From positions 1 to 49,238 of the forward strand of contig JAFISE010000208.1 of NCBI GenBank assembly GCA_022560025.1: a stretch of 49,238 bases of DNA, written 5' to 3'. The notes under the pieces are model-generated. The model did not search any database, was not told the DNA's origin, and saw only the letters and a list, made by a program, of their open reading frames with translations. Origin of the DNA: Stagonosporopsis chrysanthemi (taxonomy: Eukaryota > Ascomycota > Dothideomycetes > Pleosporales > Didymellaceae). Below are positions 13,326 through 23,609 of this stretch, piece after piece; positions within the stretch are counted from its first letter, which is position 1, and every line of letters starts with the position of its first letter. The translations under genes were made by a program, and so were the position numbers.

Positions 13326-13333
13326 GATCTAGC

Positions 13334-13847
13334 AGATACTAAGATCTAATTACTATATAGTATACTAGAAGCCTCTTTATACTCTTACTGCTTTAGTATT
13401 AAAGATATATAATATTAGGTAAAGTAACTTTTAGCTACTCTATAGCTACTTTATATTCTAATATACTATAAAGCTATAGATAACTTACTTTTTTCTATTT
13501 TTTGTATATTATTTAGAGCTATCTAAGAAGATACTTACGTCTAATAGTAAGATCTAAGCTTACTATATTTTAAAGGCTATAGCTATAGTCTTTTTATCTA
13601 TACTAAGTTTTAAGTCTGCTTAATAGCTAAGTAAGTAGTAAAGTGCTATTATTATTGTCTTTAAAATCTCTAGTAGAAGAGACTCTATATATTAAAGTCT
13701 AGTTTATACTTGCTAAGGTTAACTTACTTTCTTACTTCTATTTACTTTAAGAATAGTAGTGTAGCTAGTTAAGAGGTATTCTATGTCTATAGTACGTAGA
13801 TAGGCTGTAAATTAGAGTTTAGCTTCTTCTAGAGCTACTACTATAGT
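13334..13847. other. AT-rich stretch, nothing recognised
   Basis: RIP-mutated, stop-dense sequence with no recognisable domain or terminal repeat. Confidence 0.5.
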
Positions 13848-14005
13848 TAAGCTAGCAAATAAGTAGAGGTTAGGTAAGGGTCAAGGTAGCACGTAACAGT
13901 ACCTAACTCCTACCTAACCCCTACCTGCACTAAGTTAATACTAAGTAGGTAAGAGTTAGGTTGTCTCTACTTAGAGTAGAGGTTAGGTTAAAGTTGCTAA
14001 AAAAT
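13848..14005. mobile_element. Fragment of hAT-type MITE family B (B4)
   Basis: It starts TAAGCTAGCAAATAAGTAGA, matching the outer tip of B2 (29,251), and follows that copy through its hairpin (13,863-13,926) and TTAGGTTGTCTCTACTTAGA. Similarity is lost at about 14,005. The other end is missing. Confidence 0.7.
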
Positions 14006-14227
14006 TTACTAAAAATTAGCTTTGCTAACTCTAACTATATATAGAAAGGATTTATAAGATTCTAAATTTTTTTTTTTAAGAAAATAACTCTATTAAATAT
14101 TAGAATTATAGCAAATAATAATTATAGTAAATTATTATATTAAGTAATTATTAGTTTAAGTAGAGTTTGCAATTACTCTCTATAGACAAGCTTAGAGAAT
14201 TAGTGTTAGAATGTAAATATATAAACT

Positions 14228-14640
14228 AATTAGCTAAACAATATTTTACTGCTACTAAAAGTACTAAGCTTATTATAGTATTAAAGAGCTAGCTTAGAAT
14301 CCTTCTACTAAATAGTAACCTTCTTTGTATATATAGCATTTAGGTTAAGATCTAATAATATTAGCACTTATATTAAATTGCATTTGCAAATATATATACC
14401 TTTAAAATATTCTACTAAGAAAGCTTTACTTACCTTTTAAATAGCTTTAATTATAGAGTGTTAGAAACAAGCATTACTTATTACTTAGATATACTATATA
14501 ATTTTGTAAATAAGGTATATAAATAGCAGCTTATAGAAGAGAAATTTACTACTTTTTTAGTAGTAATAGATTTTACAAAAGGTAATAGCTACAGAGAATT
14601 ACAACAGTTCTGTAATAATAGCTTGTAATAACCTAGAGTA
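14228..14640. repeat. Dispersed repeat E, copy 2
   Basis: Direct repeat of 1-404. Internal features such as the block around 14,270-14,330 match 40-105 of the first copy. It borders the pogo-type transposase remnant, but nothing shows that the two belong together. Confidence 0.65.
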
Positions 14641-15900
14641 CTTTATACTATACTATAAAATCTTAGAGGCTTTTAACTAATAGCTACTTTAACTATCTAT
14701 ACTACTATTTAGCTAGGCTAACAGCCTTATATACACTATAGCTCTTATAGCAGACTCTAAAGCTTTTAAAGCCTTTATCTAGCTTATATAGTACTATACT
14801 AAGGTCTGTCTCTAGTAGTAACTACTACCTAGTAATAGTATAGTAGTAAAAGAAGCTACCTACCTAGCTCTAGTACAGTACCTAGTAATACAGAGTCTAG
14901 CAGTATAATACTTTAATACTCTTTACTTATCTACTTTTTTCTTTACTTTTTTACTCTTACTATCTTTTTTTTTTCTTTTTATATAGTATAAAGACACCTT
15001 AGAATATAAGAGATTTTGTCTAATAAATATAAACTACTTAGTCTTTCTAACTAGATAAAGAGCTATAGTTCTAAAATAGTAGCAATACCTACGTATACAA
15101 GAAATACTTTCTAAGGTAGTATATTAGTACTATAAGTCTATAGCTTAGCACGTTGTATATACTCTTTAAAAAGCAAGATAGTAGACTTGTTCTTTATTAA
15201 CTAGATATAAAATAAATAATAACTACTTAACTAACTGTTGTAGCCTAATGTTATTCTTTACTATTTTGCTAAGCATTCTATCTAGGCCTCTAATACTAGC
15301 AAAAGCCTTTTTTTAACTTATTCTAACAAAATATAGCTTAAAATTAAGACCTTACTACGCAAGGTAGCTAAGAACAAGAGTAGTAAGAAGCTAGGAAAGA
15401 TTAGCTGCTCTCTCTACTATATTTTAGTCTAAAACTAGCTACTTTACTATAAGATAGTAGGCTTAAAAGAAGTTCTTAAGACTTAGAAGAAGTATAAGAA
15501 GAAGAGTAAACTTCTTTACTTCTAGGAATCTAAGAAGTATTATAGTAGAGTAGTGTTTTACTCTCTTTATAAGGTTACTAAGGTATACTAGTATAAGTAA
15601 GTAAAATAATAAGAAGCTAAGGCAGAAGAGGCTAGAAAAGTAAAGATAGCTAGACTTAGGCACGCTAATAAGCTATACAAGAAGCAAGTAGCTTAAAAGA
15701 AGTATAAGTAGTAAGTAAGAGAGAAGAGAAAGAAAGACTGTATTAAAGCTAAGAAGGTAAAAGAAGTAGCAAAACGCAAAGCTAAAAAAAAATATTAGAA
15801 GCAAGCTTATAACGTCTATAAAGCTATATAATTATCTTAAAAAAGTAATAAGATAGTTTTAAAAGCTTCTATAGTAAAGAAAAAGCCTGTATGTTAAGGT
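14641..15900 (+). pseudogene. pogo-type (Tc1/mariner) transposase remnant D1
   Basis: The right half, about 15,480-15,897, gives a Lys/Arg/Ala-rich frame ending ASIVKKKPVC: segments such as HANKLYKKQVA, VREKRKKDCIKAKKVKE and VAKRKAKKKY with stops in Gln/Trp positions. This is the basic coiled tail typical of fungal pogo/Fot1-like DDE transposases. The DDE core should lie in 14,641-15,450 but is too mutated for me to place residues. The last 420 bp recur inverted at 30,661-31,176. The 3' end at 16,140-16,157 resembles the tip of family A elements. Nonfunctional. Confidence 0.55.
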
Positions 15901-16155
15901 ATAAGTATATATAGTTACTAAAAACTTATAATACTATTTCTATCTATATATACCTATACTACCTATAGTAGCTATATAGCTACTTTATATAAATAGTTTT
16001 TATAGATAAACTTTATTATATAAGTTAATAAAAATAAACTAATAGATTACTTAATAGTAATAGCTATTATATACAGCTTTATAGTCTTATTTTATAATAA
16101 GCTTTAAAGCTTATAATAAGAGTTATATAAATCTAGGTATTATATACAAAGATAT

Positions 16156-16909
16156 AGTACTATGTCTGTGTATACAATGTGCAGATTTGCGCAATACGCT
16201 GTTTTTACTAGTAAAAGTAGTAAAATTTAGCATCTTTAAAGCTTAATAACTCTTTATCTAGTTAAGAAACTTAGATACCTTGTTAGAATTACTATAGGTT
16301 ATTTTTAAGTCTTTACAACCTTATTATAGAAGGTTATCTAAAATTCTTAATATTCAAAGTACTTATTTTTTTAACTAGTAGACTAAGTAAATTTAAACTT
16401 TAGTAATAAGCCTAGATAATAATATCTAGTATAGTAACTAGTATACTAGCTTTAACTATAGTATTAGAGAATATTAAATTTCTTATTAAGTTCTTTAGCT
16501 ATACTATGTTTTCTCTAAAAAGTACTTAAATTATTAAAAAAATAAAGTATCTAAACAACTAGACAAGTAATTTAATATTTCTTTAGACTAAAGTCAAAGC
16601 TAGTATACTAGTTACTTTACTACACTTTAATATCTAAGTTTATTACTAAAGTTTGAATTTTCTTAGTCTACTAGTAAGTTAGTAGTAACTAGTTAAAAAG
16701 ATAAATACCTTAGATAGTAGGAATTTTAAGAAACTTTCTATTATAGAGTTGTAGAGACTTAAAACTTACTTATAGTAAATCTAATAAAGTATCTAAGTTT
16801 CTTAACTAGATAAAGAGTTATCTAGCTTTAAAGATGCTAAATTTTGCTGCTTTTACTAGTAAAAAGCGGGCGTCACGCGAATCTAGGCGTCACGCGTACA
16901 GACACGGTA
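16156..16909. mobile_element. Palindromic foldback MITE, family A (A1)
   Basis: 754 bp in which the left half is the reverse complement of the right nearly to the centre, giving arms of about 370 bp. Each tip reads TACCGTGTCTG-like (left mutated to TACTATGTCTG), with TA at both outer ends, consistent with TA-target Tc1/mariner insertion. Inside the tip is a doubled CGCGTGACGC-type motif. The right tip (16,861-16,909) is unmutated and CpG-rich; the left tip is RIP-mutated. Short ATG-initiated open frames at the right end read into the neighbouring gene fragment only by chance. Confidence 0.85.
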
Positions 16910-17903
16910 GAGTGTCGGCTCAAGATCTTCTCGCCGAGAGGAGAGACTGGAGGGCCAATCACCTTGGAGGATGCGATGGAAGCAGCTTTGCCAACCGCAG
17001 CTTTCACCTGTCTGAAGGCAAAGAATGGCAGGTTCGAACGAGCTCATGTGAGCTCTGTGCTGAAGTATTACTTTATCCTGCAGAAGCTCGAATTACCGCA
17101 TCCTTGGCCCATCAGCGACGTCTTCATTTCCGAACTCAAGGCGGCATGCAGAATTGCGAAAGCAAACACGGAGAACAACGCATTGGGTTCAACTGCTGTA
17201 GCTCAGATCAGCAGCAGTCAGAAACCACAGAGAGCACAGAGCTCAGGTGTGGTCAAAACGACGGTATGTCAAGGAAAACTTCGACAGGAGTTGGGAATGA
17301 CGATATATAAGCCAGGCGAGGTATACACTGTCAGTCACAGGGCCATCAAAAGCTCTCGCCCCTGCAGCGTTGTGCCTAGGGGCATCTGGCACGAACCTGG
17401 CTCTTTAACCAAGAGAAAATCTGTGGATGCTATTGCGGTAGCGAGACAAGGATCGCCAAGACGACGAGACTTCACTCGAGGAACAGCTCTTCGGTGAAGC
17501 TGCAGAAGCCAGTCTGCTGTCGCAAAGCATCGCTGACAGGTCGGCGAAGCCTGTCGAGTCCTCACGAAGACCAACTCCTTTGCTTGCAGGGCTAGAGAGA
17601 TCGGTCAGCCCACAAATATTCATAGCATCCTACCGACAGAACGTCATCGAGGACGAAGCCAGAGAAACGAGACTGGTGGAGAACAGACGGAGACAGGGTG
17701 TCTTGAGACAAGAGTTGCAAGACCTTGAAAGGGAGGTGGACTTACTCACCACGGCAGTCCGGAAATCGAAGACGGAAAGAAAGCGTTTGCGCGCGTCTCT
17801 CTCTGATCACGACCTTGCATTCTTACAAGCGGAGCAGGATCTTGCGCATGCATACGGTGGCACAAAGAAGTTGCGATTCGGTGACTCGGAAGAGGAATAA
17901 GCA
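16910..17903 (+). pseudogene. 5'-truncated paralogue of the 18,281 gene, with one frame change
   Basis: From about 16,925 one frame encodes FSPRGETGGPITLEDAM, then SSVLKYYFILQKLEL and SELKAACRIAK. These line up in order with residues 322-410 of the protein at 18,281 (SFTMDQLL, RSVISYYFFLAENEGLI, RLCAAIK), so the two are related. The N-terminal 300-odd residues are missing: homology starts just inside the A1 tip. This frame runs to a stop at 17,495-17,497. A second frame, open from 17,442 to 17,903, carries an acidic segment and a charged coiled coil (roughly 17,660-17,850). A one-base indel near 17,440 would join them; a spliced 187 bp intron (GTATGT at 17,264 to AG at 17,450) is the alternative. 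The function of the family is unknown. Confidence 0.65.
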
Positions 17904-18171
17904 CTTGGGAAAGCGCATAGAGAGTCCAGCGATAGATGAATGAGTACAAGCACGGCTGTAACACCCAAAACATGGTGTATATGACGCGTGATAGACAATG
18001 CAGCGCGTGCGCACGTGACAGTTTCCTTCACCATGTTTCTAGTGCCTTCTTGTCTGCATCCACGTTGAGACTCATCGTCTGATGTGAGAAAGCGCTTTAG
18101 CATCGATGCGCGCAGCTGCATTGGACCATAGTAGAAGAGTGAGCAAGATGCGCTGGCTGCCGCGCCACATG

Positions 18172-18224
18172 GTAAGCGCTCGGTTCGTGTGCTTGACGCG
18201 CCTGCTCTTTTCGTCAACTTGCAG
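18172..18224 (+). other. Possible 5'-UTR intron
   Basis: GTAAGC at 18,172 and CTTGCAG ending at 18,224 enclose 53 bp, the usual size here, about 56 bp before the ATG at 18,281. Splicing does not put the upstream ATG at 18,148 in frame with the main gene, so this is more likely a leader intron than a longer N-terminus. Confidence 0.4.
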
Positions 18225-18280
18225 GGGCCAAACACACGCACGTCTGTTGAACCACCACAACTCCATCACCGCCACCAACC

Positions 18281-20776
18281 ATGGCTCGTTCGCTGCGCAG
18301 CGATCGACACGAGGACCCCCTCAAAAAGTTGCGTCGACACTTGCAAGTCAAAGGCTTAGTTGGTGTTCTGGAGTCGTTGCCAGCACCTGACACGCACGAC
18401 TTCCAACGAACGCGAAGGTCCGGCCACGCCGCCACGAAATTATGTCTCGGGAACCGAATCAGGGTCGATGGTTCACGATGTCAAGCCTGGGCACGCATTG
18501 TCCCTACTGAAAGACGAGACCTGCAACCGCCCATTGTTTTCTACGAACAGGAATCTTGCAAAGATGAGATGCGCAGCCACCAACGGCGATGTTCCCTTTC
18601 GGCTACCTCACTCCTTCGCAGAGCCACGAACTTGGAGCCACCTTTCTGCTTCTTGCAACACGATCCCATCGATGATGTAAGGGATGCACGCAATATGCTT
18701 TGCGCGATCATCTTGTATCAAGCAATGATTACAGGCATCGACATGTACGCTTTGCAGTGGGAGCAGTTTGGGGACAGCCTAAGCCAAGCTCTGCGGTACG
18801 TTGATTCGCGCAGCGCGTACCACCAATGGCAACTCGAGCGAAACCTTGCTGCAAGCTACCACCCTCAACTCAGCGACACGGCAGATGCTACGACCGAGGC
18901 CGCGCAAGATACGAACGACGTTGAAATTATCAATCGCGCTGAAAAGGAGTCGCCACCTGGCACCAGGAGATTTGAACACTACACTGGCGGCGAAGTACGA
19001 CCAGGCAGAAGCACCGTCGTCAGGCCAGATACCTCTCTTGCCAGATTGAAAGACGAGCTTGGCGAGAAAAAGATTCACTTCTTAGATGAAATGCCGCAGC
19101 TTCCGATGAAGATCACGCCGCATAAGCTTGGATCACCCTATTTCCCGTTCTGCATGCTCATTGGGAGTCACACGTGGGATTCTGGGGAACCTTTCGAGGT
19201 GTATGCTTATCTCGAGCAGGATAGGAAGAAAGGTGCCACCATGAGGTTTCTGAGCCACGATGATACAGGCCATGAGCAGAGCTTTACGATGGACCAGCTT
19301 CTGGGTATTACCCTGCTTCAGCCGTTGGAGTATCTCAACAACTTTAAGAAGAGTTCTTATGCAGACGGAGGGGGGTCCTCTGCGCGTACGGCAAAGATTC
19401 GTAGTGTCATTTCTTACTACTTCTTCTTGGCCGAAAACGAAGGACTGATCGAGAATCCTGGGGTAACTATAGGAGAGGCATTTGTAAAGCGTCTGTGTGC
19501 CGCGATCAAGGAGATGCGAGGTGCAACCTTTGTCGATGAAGATGGCCGCGGCGACAATGGACAGGATGGCAGGTGGGACGATAGGACTGATGTCAATGTC
19601 CCCTCCGCTAAGTCAACGCAATACACAGATAGGGGTTTCGGTATGGGAATAAAACTCACAAGGGAAGAAGAGAGTGGTGTTAAGCCATCTCGAGTCGTCA
19701 AGTTGATGGTTCAGCCTAAGAAATTCCGGACAGACTTGGATGAGTCATCGCAGCACAGCAAACGACGTATCACCGAGGGCCTCAAGATCAACGGAGGCCA
19801 AGACCGTTCTGACACGTCATCGGCGGAAGCGCCACCAGCTGAAGACGCACCGATTGTACAGCTCGGATTGCGCCCTTCGTCTCAAAGCAATCGTGAAGGC
19901 TACGGTCACTCGATATCTGCCTCTTCTGACCGGGACGTTGCACGCCAAACATCTGTGGACACCAACCTGTCGAAAGCGCTCGTCGAAGAAAGTCGTATTG
20001 GGAAGCGACCGAAAGGCGAGGCATTACAATTGAGCCCCATTGTGCATGAAGCTCGACCTGTAGGTCTAACTCCCATGGCAAACGATGTAGGGTCTGCACA
20101 AGTGATCAATGATGATGCAGACACAATCGAGGAACGTTCCACAGGACTATCGGTGGATGGCAAGTTGGCTGGCACGAAAGCCGTACTAGGGGGTCTAAGG
20201 ACAAGAAAAAGTCCATCAGCAGAGAACTTAGTCCGAAAGTCACGGACACAGGCGGTTCGTAACCAGAACCCGAGTGACAGTGATGACATTCCAATGGACA
20301 TCTCTTCTTCGACATCGGTCAGGTCCCCTTCTCATGCTCCGAGCATCCCAACCACCGTGAGCAGAGACAATTCAGTGTCTAATGATCCGCTCACGAACAG
20401 CCACGACGCCAGTATCCGTGTGGCTCTAGTTGTGGACAATAAACCACCTACACCAGAAGGTAGTGCAGAACGTGAACTGAAACCCCAGAGGGATGACACT
20501 ACTGTGGCAGAAGGACCACGACACGATCCTTTGATGACAGATTCTGGGAGTGATGGCGAACGCATCACAAAGCCGTTGCGCATTCCAAGATCCGTGTTCC
20601 GGCAAAACCTGAGAGCCAGGAACGAACCTATTGACCTGACGCGATCCTCTTCACCTGTGCGAGGCAGGAAAAGGAAAACAAGTTCGACCAAGCATCAGCT
20701 GGACAGCGAAGATGAGGCCATTGAAGAGACAGACGGCAATGCGCATCAATGGGCACAATCACATCGACGAAAATAG
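18281..20776 (+). CDS. Hypothetical, probably nuclear protein, 831 aa
   Basis: One uninterrupted frame, starting in a good context (CAACCATGG). I do not recognise the family. Residues 1-415 look folded; 322-410 is the part shared with the truncated paralogue just upstream. Residues 420-831 are Ser/Asp/Glu/Arg-rich and look disordered. Near the end, EPIDLTRSSS (IDLT at 784-787) is a SUMO-interaction-type motif followed by serines, then a basic RGRKRK (794-799) that could be a nuclear localisation signal. No signal peptide or membrane segment is evident. An overlapping frame in 18,360-18,680 also looks codon-like, so a compensated frameshift in the first third cannot be excluded. The tandem relative suggests local duplication. 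A chromatin or SUMO-pathway role is only inference. Confidence 0.75.
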   Translation: MARSLRSDRHEDPLKKLRRHLQVKGLVGVLESLPAPDTHDFQRTRRSGHAATKLCLGNRIRVDGSRCQAWARIVPTERRDLQPPIVFYEQESCKDEMRSHQRRCSLSATSLLRRATNLEPPFCFLQHDPIDDVRDARNMLCAIILYQAMITGIDMYALQWEQFGDSLSQALRYVDSRSAYHQWQLERNLAASYHPQLSDTADATTEAAQDTNDVEIINRAEKESPPGTRRFEHYTGGEVRPGRSTVVRPDTSLARLKDELGEKKIHFLDEMPQLPMKITPHKLGSPYFPFCMLIGSHTWDSGEPFEVYAYLEQDRKKGATMRFLSHDDTGHEQSFTMDQLLGITLLQPLEYLNNFKKSSYADGGGSSARTAKIRSVISYYFFLAENEGLIENPGVTIGEAFVKRLCAAIKEMRGATFVDEDGRGDNGQDGRWDDRTDVNVPSAKSTQYTDRGFGMGIKLTREEESGVKPSRVVKLMVQPKKFRTDLDESSQHSKRRITEGLKINGGQDRSDTSSAEAPPAEDAPIVQLGLRPSSQSNREGYGHSISASSDRDVARQTSVDTNLSKALVEESRIGKRPKGEALQLSPIVHEARPVGLTPMANDVGSAQVINDDADTIEERSTGLSVDGKLAGTKAVLGGLRTRKSPSAENLVRKSRTQAVRNQNPSDSDDIPMDISSSTSVRSPSHAPSIPTTVSRDNSVSNDPLTNSHDASIRVALVVDNKPPTPEGSAERELKPQRDDTTVAEGPRHDPLMTDSGSDGERITKPLRIPRSVFRQNLRARNEPIDLTRSSSPVRGRKRKTSSTKHQLDSEDEAIEETDGNAHQWAQSHRRK

Positions 20777-21216
20777 GACGTCTGTGCAAAGACTCTGTGG
20801 GGCGCGCGGGGTCTCTTCCGCGAAAAGAGGGTTTGATCCTCGGTATCCGACGGAGTCGCACAACGATCACAACATCGCAAGAGGTTTCGCTGGTTTATCT
20901 TGTCCGGCTATACCCTCAGGTCGCGGTCTGTATCCTGGGTTGTGCCGATGTACGCCCGCTTAAAGCGAGCCTTGTGGGCATTGGGTTGGTGAAGCAGCCG
21001 AATTGATCAGTAGCGCAACTTCGATCTCTCGATCCCTGTCGTTTCTCCGCATCCGGTGTTCCGCTCTTCATACAGGATCAGCACGCTACCCGAAGCTCTT
21101 ATCGGAGCGTGCGATGGGGATACGGAGGTCTGCGGGATAGTTAAAAGCGTCGAGTACCCCTCTCCCGAATGAGAGGAAGTGACAGCGGATTGCCCTGCAG
21201 CTACACGTATTGAGAC
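20777..21216. other. Intergenic region, no gene recognised
   Basis: Separates the end of the 831-codon frame from the MOSC gene. It must hold the 3' end of the former and promoter of the latter. Several short frames cross it without recognisable content. Confidence 0.6.
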
Positions 21217-22532
21217 ATGGCCTCCCATCAACTATCTGAATATCTCTCGAAATTATCGTCCACGACAACACCTGAGGTCCGATGGGCCACACTCGCCCTC
21301 GGTCTGATTCTTGTGCTGTCGGCCTATCTACTACAGCCAAAGGACGATACTGTTCCGGAGAATGTGAATTTGAAGATCGAGGCAGTATGTAATCTAGTAT
21401 CGCTAGTGTCGTGTGACTGATCAAATCCAGCTGTACCACTATCCGATCAAAGGCTTCAGTGGTTGCAAATTAGACGTTGGCAAGATCGGCTCCCATGGCT
21501 TTGAAGATGACAGGACCTTTTGTCTGCAAAAGGTGCACCGTAATCTTGAATCTGGAGATGTTGAGCAGTATGAGACCATGTACAGTGGCTTCCATTTGCA
21601 GATGGTGCTGTTCAAACAAGTCATAGAAGATGGACCCGGGGGCAAAATGCTCACCATAACGAGAACTGGCCAAGAGAACCCGGAGCCGAAGGAGCTGACT
21701 TGGACTGGATCAGAGTACCAGATTCAGGTCCCCTTGCGCCCGAATGTGAAAGGTCTGAAGAAACTTCGTCTAGATCTACACGGAAGCGCGACAGACACAT
21801 ATGATATGGGCGACACCGTCTCAGCATGGCTGACCAAGTTTGTGGGTTTCGAGACGCGACTTGCCTACATCGGTCAGCACTCGCGTGTTGTCCTGGGCTC
21901 TGGCGCACCCAACAGCGAAATGGCATACGCGAAACGCTCGCCGCTCACAGCTCCTATCCGTCGCCTGTTGCCGTCTGCCTTTAAAGCACCAACAGAACGC
22001 ATAACATTCCAAGATATCGGCCAGTATCTCGTCGTCACAAAGGAATCTAACGACGAAGTTTCTTCTCGCCTCGCTGACGATTTGGAGATGGATATCACCA
22101 AATTTCGTCCAAACATCATCGTCTCCGGTGCGCCAGCAGCATACGATGAGGACTATTGGGCCGAGATGGTACTTCCTGGCGACATCAAGATGAAATTTGG
22201 GGGCACCTGCTGGCGGTGCCAGGCCATTACCGTCGACCACAAGACTGGAAAGAAGGCAGAAGATGACAGTGGAATGGTTTGGAAGAAGCTCGCAAAAGAT
22301 AGGAGGGTCGACAAGGGCTGGAAGTATGGTCCAGTATTCGGGAAGTATTCTTATACCAGCTTGGCGGACAAGGGGAAGACGATCAGGGTGGGTGATGGGG
22401 TCAAGTTGACCAAGAGAACCAAGGAGAGGCCAGTGTTTGGTAAGTCTTCACTATAACGAGCGTTCTGGCTGCCTTACTAATTGATGATTAGATTGGCCGC
22501 TGCCCAAGGCTGTGGTCTCTGCTTTTAAGTAG
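21217..22532 (+). CDS. MOSC-domain protein, mARC-like molybdenum-cofactor enzyme
   Basis: Three exons: 21,217-21,384, 21,431-22,439 and 22,492-22,532, giving 405 aa. Introns are 46 bp (GTATGT..CCAG) and 52 bp (GTAAGT..TACTAAT..TTAG). The last exon supplies the C-terminus DWPLPKAVVSAFK. Residues 23-39 form one membrane anchor. Then comes the MOSC N-terminal beta-barrel (IEALYHYPIKGFSGCKL, from about 54) and the MOSC domain with KFRPNIIVSG (280-289) and the cysteine site TCWRCQAITVD (Cys316, Cys319), where mARC proteins ligate molybdenum. Known relatives reduce N-hydroxylated compounds with cytochrome b5 and its reductase at a membrane. The exact substrate here cannot be told. Without the last intron the frame ends early at 22,456. 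Confidence 0.88.
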
Positions 22533-23609
22533 AGTCCACGACGGCAGTTTATGTTATCCGATGGAAGTCGAGGTAAGAGACTTCGTAGTGTGTGGATTGG
22601 AATGATGGAAGTATACACTCAACTTGAGATTGGGCTTTGCTGCGTGGACGACATCGAGGCTGTACATACAAGCTAGCGACATTGCGTAGAACACAGTAAG
22701 GATGCGTCTGATGACGGACCGGCCTTACACAGTGCTCGAAAGTGACGCACGTAATACATGAAAATTTTGTTCTCTTGCTTCATTTGTAAACTTGAAAACG
22801 CCTCCATTCACGCGTCGGGCAAGTAGAGAAGCTGATATCACATTCCGCCACAAAGCTATGCAATCAACACACCATCGAGCTGACCGTTTCTAACGTTTCA
22901 ATATTCTTACCCAAGAAAGAACTGCAAACTCAGATGAGAGCGAGGTCGATTGGTGTACTAGAGTAGGCGACGAGCTCCGCGGCGCTTCCTTTACATCGAA
23001 GATGCGACGAGCCCGGAAAGAACAACACCAAATCTCCGCTTCTACCGTCCTGAAACAAGCTTCCATGAGCAGGATTGTGCACTGACCCTTTCATTACCAA
23101 GTCCCGCACGCTAGTCTCGGATGAGCTTAACTGAGGCCTGGTGAGGCTTAGCGTCCACTAGTGAAATGTTTCAAGCGATCGCTTCCGCTGTCATACCATC
23201 TGATTTCCTGTCTTCGCGGCTCATGTTGGCAGCCACAATGGCGAGATCCGGACTCATTACCGCGCGCAACGCCTGAAGCTGATACCATGCCAATGGGCCA
23301 GTATGCGAAAGACTGGTGTCAGTCGGCAAGCTGCGGGTGAACGTACCCATAGTGAATGACTAATATTATGAAACAGCGTGCCGTTGATGTTTGGCCTCCG
23401 GAATTATCAGTTCGCAGGGTTAGGCCTGCGGCTCCATCTGTGGCGCTTTGATCCTGGGCTCAATGCATCTCGAAATGAGAACCGCTTTATATATGCGTGG
23501 CGGTACCTCCTCTTCTCGTGTAATAATTCATCTCACTACAGTCCTTCTTTTTGCTCCGTAGTACACGTTCCTTTCCGTACAGCTGGTCTCTGTTCACATT
23601 CACTTCGAC
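22533..23609. other. Intergenic region upstream of the GH131 gene
   Basis: About 1.1 kb of island composition with no convincing gene. It holds the MOSC gene's 3' end and the GH131 promoter. Confidence 0.6.
23484..23496 (+). promoter_or_regulatory. TATA-like box of the GH131 gene
   Basis: The sequence CTTTATATATGCG lies about 115-125 bp before the ATG at 23,610, followed by a CT-rich stretch, as is common near fungal transcription starts. Inferred from position and composition only. Confidence 0.4.

Noticed and set aside
14228..14640. Repeat E as LTRs of one element spanning 1-14,640
   Set aside because: No TG/CA ends or target duplicates found, and the enclosed content is a mixture of separately bounded elements.
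18281..20776. Many minus-strand and alternative frames within the 831-codon gene
   Set aside because: Shorter than the main frame and explained as shadows of GC-rich coding sequence.
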